64,000 bases of DNA from DATHXC01 sp035459965 (GTDB lineage Bacteria > Pseudomonadota > Gammaproteobacteria > Burkholderiales > Methylophilaceae): the NCBI GenBank assembly GCA_035459965.1, contig DATHXC010000005.1:62001-126000 (forward strand), in the 5' to 3' direction. The notes below the pieces were generated by a model. It saw only the letters and a list, made by a program, of their open reading frames with translations. It did not search any database and had not been told where the DNA came from. This document shows positions 58,801 to 64,000 of this stretch, piece after piece. The translations under genes were made by a program, and so were the position numbers. How positions within the stretch are numbered: position 1 is the stretch's first letter; each line of letters opens with the position of its first letter.

Positions 58801-59843
58801 TTGGATACTGAAAATCCAGTCAGACCAGCTTTGGGCTTGGAACCACTGCCCGTTGCACCTTCGTCGCGAATCTCGCCGCCTGCCCCGGTGGCAGCGCCAG
58901 CGAATGGAGAGATTGCAGTCGGGTGGTTATGCGTTTCCACCTTCATCAGGTAATGCATTTCCTCCGTTACATAGCCATAGCTACCATCGGCTTGCGGGTA
59001 GAAACGCTTGGTGGGGATTACATCATGTTCGTGCGCCGTGGAGCTGGCAACGATGGAAGCATTATCGGAATAAGCCACCACGGTTTTGCCGGGGTTAAGC
59101 TTGTGCGTATTGCGGATCATCCCGAACAGCGATTGCGCCTGCGCAACACCATCGATCACCCAGTCGGCATTGAAAATCTTGTGACGGCAATGTTCGGAAT
59201 TAGCCTGTGCAAACATCATCAGCTCAACATCGGTCGGGTTACGACCAATACGCTCGAAGTTTTCCTGCAGGTAATCGACCTCATCCGGCGATAGCGCCAG
59301 ACCCATATCCATATTTGCTTGTTGCAAGGCATCCTTGCCGCCTACAAGTACATCTACCGAGCTTAAAGGCGCGGGAACAGCATGGTGGTAAAGCTTCTCG
59401 GCATCATCCAGGCTGGCGAATACGGCTTCCGTCATGCGGTCATGTGTGAGCGCCTTCACTGCCAGTCTTTCGGCATCAGTCAAGGGGCTGCCATCTGCAG
59501 TGGTAGCGTAATAGGCAATGCCACGTTCCAGCCTTTTCAGGCTTTCCAACCCACAGTGATTGGCAATATCAGTAGCGCGTGAAGCCCACGGTGAAATGGT
59601 GCCGGGTCTTGGTATCACCAGGAACAGCTCGCCATGCGGTGCTTCTTCCACCATCTTCGGGCCATAGGTGAGTATCTGCTCGAGCACACTTTTCTGTGTG
59701 GAATTCAACTCTGGCTCTGCCCAGGCAAAATGCCAGAATTCGGCATACACATGCGACACGCGCGGAGCAGCGACTTTTAAAGCTGCAAGTATTTTTTCAA
59801 GACGGAAAGGAGAGAGGGCGGCACTGCCACGAATGCGAAGCAT
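55887..59843 (-). CDS. purL: Phosphoribosylformylglycinamidine synthase
   Basis: A 1318-residue protein from MLRIRGSAALSPFRLEKILA, which matches the family N-terminus better than the ATG 18 codons earlier. The large form fuses the synthase and the glutamine amidotransferase domain, as in proteobacteria. The amidotransferase Cys is in FALGVCNGCQMMSNL and the His/Glu in MPHPERVFRAVQH. HNHPTAISPFAGAATGAGGE is an ATP/substrate loop. It makes FGAM in purine synthesis. Confidence 0.97.
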   Translation of the reverse strand: MLRIRGSAALSPFRLEKILAALKVAAPRVSHVYAEFWHFAWAEPELNSTQKSVLEQILTYGPKMVEEAPHGELFLVIPRPGTISPWASRATDIANHCGLESLKRLERGIAYYATTADGSPLTDAERLAVKALTHDRMTEAVFASLDDAEKLYHHAVPAPLSSVDVLVGGKDALQQANMDMGLALSPDEVDYLQENFERIGRNPTDVELMMFAQANSEHCRHKIFNADWVIDGVAQAQSLFGMIRNTHKLNPGKTVVAYSDNASIVASSTAHEHDVIPTKRFYPQADGSYGYVTEEMHYLMKVETHNHPTAISPFAGAATGAGGEIRDEGATGSGSKPKAGLTGFSVSNLNIPGFTQPWESGFADSGLGETPYGKPSRIASALQIMVDGPLGGAAYNNEFGRPNIAGYFRTLEIVSAGEVRGYHKPIMLAGGVGNISARHSKKNPIPPGACLIKLGGPAMLIGLGGGAASSMDTGANTENLDFDSVQRGNPELERRAQEVIDRCWQLGADNPILSIHDVGAGGISNAFPELVNDAGVGAVFQLRKVHNEEPGMAPRELWSNEAQERYVMAIAKEDLARFAAICERERCPFAVVGEATAERHLTVEDSHFDNKPVDMDLSVLLGKPPKMTREVMHAERELPSFNTNKIDLKDAAERVLRLPGVADKTFLITIGDRTVTGLIARDQMVGPWQVPVADVAVTLAGYETYRGEAFAIGEKAPLALINAPASGRMAIGEAITNIVASQIEDISDLKLSANWMAPAGHPGEDAALFDTVAAVGMELCPALGISIPVGKDSMSMKTVWEDSTSGEKKAVTSPISLVVTAFAPTPDARKTLTPQLRTDLGETKLILIDLGNGKNRMGGSALAQVYGETDNVAPDVDSAELLKAFFVAIQDLNAEGKLLAYHDRSDGGLFVTLAEMAFAGRCGIDVELSRLPGDAVSVLYNEELGAVIQVPAEEATAIWAMLNVTLTDCVHIIGAPVLNNHGFIVRHHGDVIFAELRTTLHRLWSETTYHMQKLRDNPVCAQQEYDRILDVHDQGLHQYLTFDMANHVDASFIASSIVTGVRPKMAILREQGVNGQVEMAAAFDRVGFEAHDVHMSDIISGRVSLKDFAGLVACGGFSYGDVLGAGEGWAKSILFNARARDEFSAFFERTDSFALGVCNGCQMMSNLRNIIPGAEHWPHFVRNKSEQFEARFGMVEILESPSLFFNGMAGSRMPIAVAHGEGFAEFSHESAVNTVLAEKLVSLRFVDNAGEATEVYPFNPNGSPKGITGLTTKDGRFSIMMPHPERVFRAVQHSWHPDGWGEDGPWLRMFRNARKFIG

Positions 59844-60139
59844 AGGCTTAAATTCAACTTTGATGGGAAAGCTGAATTTTACCCGAAAATGCGTCAATCT
59901 TTACTGAAATATGGCCTCAATAAAAAGCCAGCTTGCAAGGCAATTCATTAACTCCTAACAGTAAAAATCTAACCAACCTCCATGAAAAGCCAGGCGATTC
60001 ATTCTGTGTGGGTGAATGACGTAAAGTAATCTGCCCCGTGCAGACAGGGCGGCTCTTTGGGCTCATCTGACATCAATTTTAAGAAAATGACTGCCCTGCG
60101 AGGCAATACCAGAGCCACTCATAGAGGCATAATATGCAC
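59844..60139. other. Intergenic region upstream of purL
   Basis: I see no convincing gene or strong hairpin here. GTTAGAT occurs on the minus strand at 59973-59967, but without an attC-like arm. A purL promoter or PurR-type operator is expected but none was identified with certainty. Confidence 0.5.
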
Positions 60140-60397
60140 TTATGAATGCCCTCCAAGCTTTTGCATTACCTTAACAATTCGAACCAATTTGTCGTCGGCT
60201 GCCCAAGTTCCAGTCATAAATAACCAACACCCACCAGCCAAAATCAATAACGGGAATAACAACATTACTTCATCTTTTGGTTCAGGTTGGTTCGGCCAAT
60301 CGAGAAGCAGAAATACTGAAGTGGCAGAAACCAATAACCCCAAGCAGCTGAATAACCAGCGCCATGCTCTATGCGGTGAATTTAGAAACTGCCTCAT
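60140..60397 (-). CDS. Cassette-borne membrane protein, 85 aa
   Basis: Start MRQFLNSPHRAWRWLFSCLG lies four bases after the core site GTTAGAC (GTTAGACCTCATGAGG), the way genes begin in integron cassettes such as aadA. Two hydrophobic stretches (LFSCLGLLVSATSVFLLLDW; VMLLFPLLILAGGCWLFMTG) suggest a two-helix membrane protein with a basic C-terminus. No attC was found after it, so its own recombination site may be lost. Function unknown. Confidence 0.7.
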   Translation of the reverse strand: MRQFLNSPHRAWRWLFSCLGLLVSATSVFLLLDWPNQPEPKDEVMLLFPLLILAGGCWLFMTGTWAADDKLVRIVKVMQKLGGHS

Positions 60398-60400
60398 GAG

Positions 60401-60460
60401 GTCTAACGTTTGAATTAAGAGGCTGGCTTTAGCCAGTCCCACTTAAATGATGGGGTATAC
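60401..60460 (-). other. attC-like recombination site
   Basis: Starts three bases after the stop of the upstream cassette gene. Right arm CTTAATTCAAACGTTAGAC matches the consensus right arm of attC sites, with core GTTAGAC. Left arm TTTAAGTGGGACTGGCT pairs with it around a two-base loop. The left core is GTATACC, two mismatches from RYYYAAC. Length 60 bp fits attC. Confidence 0.7.
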
Positions 60461-60463
60461 ATT

Positions 60464-60811
60464 TTAACTAATGGCCCCTTTCAAAAAGTCGACTATGCAG
60501 CCATTCCTGACTAGTGCATGGCCGTCGATATAAAAGTGTTTTACGGAATGACTCATAAAATAGATTTTGTCGCCAGATCGAATATTCGATTTAAATTTGA
60601 GCCAATCTTCATTTGCATAGCCGAATGGAACTGTCTTATGTGTTTCTGAAATTTCTATCATGTTACTTTTTTCTAACTCCGAAACACTAATGGGCCCTTT
60701 AAACTTATATTCAGGGTTTTTAAATAGAGGCTTTATGGATGGTTGCTTGTCAGTACAAGCGTAACTATTAAGGGACATGAGAAGTAAACAGAGTGTAAGA
60801 AATAGTCTCAT
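60464..60811 (-). CDS. Cassette-borne secreted protein, 115 aa
   Basis: Start MRLFLTLCLLLMSLNSYACT is chosen because it opens a signal peptide; a longer frame adds 32 basic residues without a ribosome site. The mature part has two further cysteines (NSYACT, VRNGCIVDF) and KIYFMSHSVKHFYIDGHALV. It is AT-rich, unlike its chromosomal neighbours. About 180 bases of A/T-rich leader, including a nine-base inverted repeat (GTCCTATTT/AAATAGGAC), precede it. Function unknown. Confidence 0.6.
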   Translation of the reverse strand: MRLFLTLCLLLMSLNSYACTDKQPSIKPLFKNPEYKFKGPISVSELEKSNMIEISETHKTVPFGYANEDWLKFKSNIRSGDKIYFMSHSVKHFYIDGHALVRNGCIVDFLKGAIS

Positions 60812-60988
60812 TTTTTTGAATGCATAACGTAAAGTAGGCGTCCTATTTGACGCTTTGTTTTGCGTAAAATAGGACAGGGTTTGGTGATTGTATGAAAATA
60901 ATTTCAATTTAATTATGACGTTGATTGTTTTTAGTACTGCCTAAAATTTAAATCTATAGTAATAACAAAGCGGCCGACTTCAATTAAC

Positions 60989-60995
60989 GTCTAAC
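60989..60995 (-). other. Cassette core site GTTAGAC after the DUF4197 gene
   Basis: GTTAGAC, with preceding C, is identical to the core of the attC-like site 588 bp away and would be the other boundary of the first cassette. It lies seven bases after the DUF4197 stop. Confidence 0.5.
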
Positions 60996-61002
60996 GACAC
61001 GA

Positions 61003-61701
61003 CTAATTGGTCAGCGACCCAAACACCTTCTTGAGCAGATTGCTGGCCTGCCCCATCGGATTTTCGCGGATAGCCTTTTCTTCTTTTGCCATCATCAGGT
61101 AAACACCGTCTAGTGTCTTTTGTGTGACGTATTGCTCCACATTGGCTTGCTCTTTTTTGACCATACCGTATTTGCTGCCTAGCTCTGCATACTTGTTGTA
61201 CTGTTGGGCCAACTGCACATTCTCGGTAATCTTTTTGACGATAGGCAAGAATTTCTCTGCCATCGGGCCTGATGTGGTTTTCTTGAAATATTGCGTTGCT
61301 GCGTCATCGCCACCAGTGAGTATGCCTTTGGCATCCTGCACGCTCATCTTCTTCACTGCGTCGACCAGCAAGGCCTTGGCTTCTGGTGCTGCGGCTTCAG
61401 CAGCGCGGTTCATCTTTAATACCAGGTCATCCGCCTGCTTGCCCATGCCGAACATACGCATGGTTTTCTCGACTTTTTGCATGCCATCCGGCAACGGGAT
61501 TTTGACTTGCGGGTTGCCAAGAAAACCATCTGTCGCGCCCAGTTTGCTTACAGCTTTACCCGCGCCAACAATCAAGGCTTCTCTCAGGCCACTGCTAGCC
61601 TCTTTGTTACTAAGGTCATTCACATCCAGCGCATAAACGTGTGTAGCAAAGAAAGGGATTGTGAGTACGGTAACTACTAACAATTTATTCAAGTGACGCA
61701 T
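61003..61701 (-). CDS. DUF4197 periplasmic protein
   Basis: A 232-residue protein with a signal peptide (VVTVLTIPFFATHVYALD) and the DUF4197 pattern: SSGLREALIVGAGKAVSKLG, PQVKIPLPDGMQKVEKTMRM, MSVQDAKGILTGGDDAATQY and FKKTTSGPMAEKFLPIVKK. GGAG precedes the ATG. Function is not known. The stop lies just before a cassette core site, suggesting cassettes inserted immediately behind it. Confidence 0.93.
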   Translation of the reverse strand: MRHLNKLLVVTVLTIPFFATHVYALDVNDLSNKEASSGLREALIVGAGKAVSKLGATDGFLGNPQVKIPLPDGMQKVEKTMRMFGMGKQADDLVLKMNRAAEAAAPEAKALLVDAVKKMSVQDAKGILTGGDDAATQYFKKTTSGPMAEKFLPIVKKITENVQLAQQYNKYAELGSKYGMVKKEQANVEQYVTQKTLDGVYLMMAKEEKAIRENPMGQASNLLKKVFGSLTN

Positions 61702-61734
61702 AATAATCTCCAAGTTTTTGCCCCTGAAAATTAA

Positions 61735-61790
61735 CAGGGGAGCTGCATACAGCTAGTCTACTTAAAGACTGGCGATATGCAACTCCCCTG
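61735..61790. terminator. Long hairpin between glgP and the DUF4197 gene
   Basis: CAGGGGAGCTGCATA pairs with TATGCAACTCCCCTG (one mismatch), and AGTCT/AGACT pair inside. The minus-strand exit has TTAATTTT. It is probably the glgP terminator or an mRNA 3'-end structure. Confidence 0.6.
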
Positions 61791-61823
61791 CTTTTGGTCG
61801 ACTGCTTCCGACCTGGAAAATGC

Positions 61824-64000
61824 CTAGTGCTTTGCCGGTTTTACATTCCAGATTTTAGTGGCGTACTCACTGATGGTGCGATCACTGGAGAACTTGCCCA
61901 CACGTGCCACGTTGAGGATGGCATGACGAGTCCACTCTTCCTTATCCTTATACAACGTGCCCACGGCATCTTGCGTGGCTACGTAGCTTTCGTAATCTGC
62001 CAGTAACAGGTAATTGTCGCCCTTATGCAGCAGGGTATCGAAAATCGCCTGATAGCGATCAGGCTCTTCTACCGAGAAGAAGCCGCCGGCGATCATATCC
62101 AGTACCTCGCGCAACTCTGGGTTGGTATGGTAGAAATGCCATGGGTTATAGCCATTCGCTTTAGCCTCAGCCACCTGCGGCGTAGTCAGGCCAAAGATAA
62201 AGATATTGTCATCGCCCACTTCTTCCTTGATCTCGACGTTGGCACCATCCAGCGTACCGATGGTCAGCGCACCGTTCAATGCCATCTTCATATTGCCAGT
62301 GCCTGATGCTTCGGTACCTGCAGTGGAGATTTGCTCGGATAGATCACTGCCAGGAAACAGGAACTCGGCAGCTGAGACTTCATAGTTAGGATAGAACACC
62401 ACCTTGAGCTTATCGCCCACGGCCGGGTCTTCATTCACAATCGCAGCCACATCATTAATAAGGCGGATAATCAGCTTGGCCATCCAGTAGCCTGGTGCGG
62501 CCTTACCACCGAAAATTACCGTGCGCGGCGTAATATCCTTCGCCTCGCCTTTGCGAATACGGTTGTACAGGGTGATGACGTGCAGCATATTCAGCAGCTG
62601 ACGTTTGTATTCGTGAATACGCTTGATCTGCACATCAAACAGGCTATCCGGGTTGAGTTTCACGCCCGTCAGTTTTTCTATGCGCTTGGCCAGTCGGGCT
62701 TTGTTCTCGTATTTGACAGCACGGAATGCCTTACGGAAATCCTTATCTTCAGCCAATGGCGTAAGCTTGGTGAGCATGCTTAAATCACTCTGGAAGCCAT
62801 CCCCAATCACACTGGAGATCAACTTGGTCAGCCCCGGATTACACTGGTTAAGCCAGCGGCGTGGGGTGATGCCGTTGGTAACATTAATGAACTTGCCTGG
62901 ATATATGCGATTGAAGTCATAGAACAATGTAGTCTTTAATAACTCACTGTGCAGCGCTGCAACACCATTGACTGTATGGCTGCCAACAACTGCCAGGTGG
63001 GCCATACGCACTCGACGACCATGGGTTTCATCAATAATGGAAACGCGGCCTAATAGCTCTGAATCTCCCGGAAACTGGTGATTCACCATCTGCAGGAATT
63101 CATAGTTGATCTTATAGATAATGCTTAAGTGACGTGGCAACAGGTTGCTAAACAGGTCCACGCTCCAGGTTTCAAGCGCTTCCGGCATCAGTGTATGGTT
63201 GGTATAGGCAAAAATCTTGACGACCAGTGACCAGGCATGACTCCATTTGAGTCTATGCACATCCACCAGTTGGAACATCATTTCTGCTACAGCGATTGCC
63301 GGATGCGTGTCATTGAGCTGGATAGCCACCTGGTCTGGCAACTTATCCCAATCACTGTGCTTGACCAGAAAGCGACGCAAAATATCCTGTATTGAAGCGG
63401 ACACGAAGAAATATTGTTGCTTCAGACGTAACTCACGACCGGAAGCGGAAGTGTCGTTCGGGTAAAGTACTTTAGAAATACTTTCCGAACCATTGCGCTC
63501 TTCAACCGCTTTTTCATAATTACCATCATTAAAGTGACGCAAATCAAAATCACGTGTGGCTTTTGCCGACCATAGCCTTAAGTTGTTGACAGTATTGGTG
63601 TTATAGCCAGGAATAGGCACATCATAGGCCATGGCCACAACTTGATCTGCATCTACCCAATGCGACTCCATGCCGTGGTCTGTAGGAAACTCCACCACTT
63701 TGCCGTAAAAACCAATGGTGTAAGTAGTTTCAGGACGTTGGAACTCCCAGATATTGCCGTAACGTAGCCAGTTATCCGGATTTTCTATCTGCTGGCCTTT
63801 GTTAATCGACTGCTTGAACATGCCGTATTCGTAGCGTATGCCGTAGCCTGTGCCGGGGATATCCATGGTCGCCATCGAATCCAGGAAACAGGCAGCCAGC
63901 CTTCCCAAACCGCCATTACCCAGAGCTGCATCCGACTCCATCTCCACCACTTCTTCCATTTGGTGCCCGAGCGCACTCAAACCGTCACGTATTTCAGGCT
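61824..64000 (-). CDS. glgP: Glycogen phosphorylase, C-terminal portion (5' end beyond the window)
   Basis: About 725 codons are visible. The frame continues upstream through EIRDGLSALGHQ to the window edge, so the TTG near 63980 is not a start. GNGGLGRLAACFLDSMATMD is typical. The PLP lysine is in ASGTGNMKMALNGALTIGTL and RWLNQCNPGLTKLISS is a substrate-binding segment. It releases glucose-1-phosphate from glycogen. E. coli GlgP is about 815 residues, so about 90 remain outside. Confidence 0.96.
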   Translation of the reverse strand, partial: PEIRDGLSALGHQMEEVVEMESDAALGNGGLGRLAACFLDSMATMDIPGTGYGIRYEYGMFKQSINKGQQIENPDNWLRYGNIWEFQRPETTYTIGFYGKVVEFPTDHGMESHWVDADQVVAMAYDVPIPGYNTNTVNNLRLWSAKATRDFDLRHFNDGNYEKAVEERNGSESISKVLYPNDTSASGRELRLKQQYFFVSASIQDILRRFLVKHSDWDKLPDQVAIQLNDTHPAIAVAEMMFQLVDVHRLKWSHAWSLVVKIFAYTNHTLMPEALETWSVDLFSNLLPRHLSIIYKINYEFLQMVNHQFPGDSELLGRVSIIDETHGRRVRMAHLAVVGSHTVNGVAALHSELLKTTLFYDFNRIYPGKFINVTNGITPRRWLNQCNPGLTKLISSVIGDGFQSDLSMLTKLTPLAEDKDFRKAFRAVKYENKARLAKRIEKLTGVKLNPDSLFDVQIKRIHEYKRQLLNMLHVITLYNRIRKGEAKDITPRTVIFGGKAAPGYWMAKLIIRLINDVAAIVNEDPAVGDKLKVVFYPNYEVSAAEFLFPGSDLSEQISTAGTEASGTGNMKMALNGALTIGTLDGANVEIKEEVGDDNIFIFGLTTPQVAEAKANGYNPWHFYHTNPELREVLDMIAGGFFSVEEPDRYQAIFDTLLHKGDNYLLLADYESYVATQDAVGTLYKDKEEWTRHAILNVARVGKFSSDRTISEYATKIWNVKPAKH

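Noticed and set aside
59967..59973. GTTAGAT on the minus strand, as boundary of a second cassette
   Set aside because: It fits the seven-base core rule by chance, but the flanking bases do not form attC arms and it lies 167 bases from the gene end.
60057..60413. 118-aa frame on the plus strand
   Set aside because: It is opposite a cassette gene whose start fits the core site; Asn/Ser-rich shadow with no ribosome site.
63978..63980. TTG as start of the glycogen phosphorylase gene
   Set aside because: The frame continues upstream with conserved residues (EIRDGLSALGHQ) to the window edge, so the gene is cut by the window and not started here.

Overview
The window is a Gram-negative bacterial chromosome segment of moderate GC. 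An almost complete prophage fills its left 30.3 kb. The host genes (uvrC-pgsA-tRNA-Gly-tRNA-Cys, purL, serB, tadA, rlmJ, a MoxR/DUF58/TgpA operon, a flavocytochrome-c-like pair beside a PQQ-type sugar dehydrogenase) suggest a betaproteobacterium, possibly a methylotroph of the Methylophilaceae. That placement is an impression from gene content, not a computed one.

Prophage, 1 to about 30,336. The late genes read leftward and end beyond base 1. They combine an HK97-type head module (HNH nuclease, TerS, TerL, portal, S78 protease, major capsid) with a Mu-type contractile tail module (connector/completion genes, gp37- and gp38-like proteins, sheath, tube, a frameshifting chaperone, tape measure, gpN- and gpP-like baseplate proteins). 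This chimera resembles the published layout of Shigella phage SfV. To the right lie a Q-like late regulator, a replication protein with DNA-level repeats inside its gene, a small adenine/cytosine-N methyltransferase, and a lambda-like switch: CII-like, Cro-like and a repressor, flanked by two near-identical operator/promoter blocks about 0.85 kb apart. A rightward early operon follows, made of small, mostly ATGA-coupled accessory genes, a large C5 cytosine methyltransferase with eight internal repeats, and MazG- and AlpA-like genes. It is interrupted by a two-gene leftward island. A P4-type integrase closes the element against the 3' end of tRNA-Cys. The other attachment site is outside the window.

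Host part, about 30,337 to 64,000. First come tRNA-Cys, tRNA-Gly, pgsA and uvrC, the same order as in E. coli. Then come metal and oxidative-stress genes (CDF exporter, EF-hand protein, SodC), rlmJ, and a cluster of flavin/redox detoxification genes (nitroreductase, old yellow enzyme, YceI, WrbA-like, pirin) divergent from a LysR regulator. Next are PsiE-like, the MoxR-DUF58-transglutaminase operon, tadA, an AT-rich orphan gene, serB and a periplasmic cyclophilin. A leftward periplasmic redox group follows (SMP-30-like propeller, sugar dehydrogenase, flavoprotein, cytochrome c), then an ankyrin protein and purL.

Between purL and a DUF4197 gene sit two small genes with the signature of integron gene cassettes: one well-formed attC-like site and two GTTAGAC core sites, with no integrase gene in view. 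Glycogen phosphorylase runs off the right end.

The observations most worth checking are the twin operator blocks, the -1 frameshift site in the tail chaperone, the attC-like cassette pair, the candidate cos region, the candidate origin repeats, and the two-gene leftward island.
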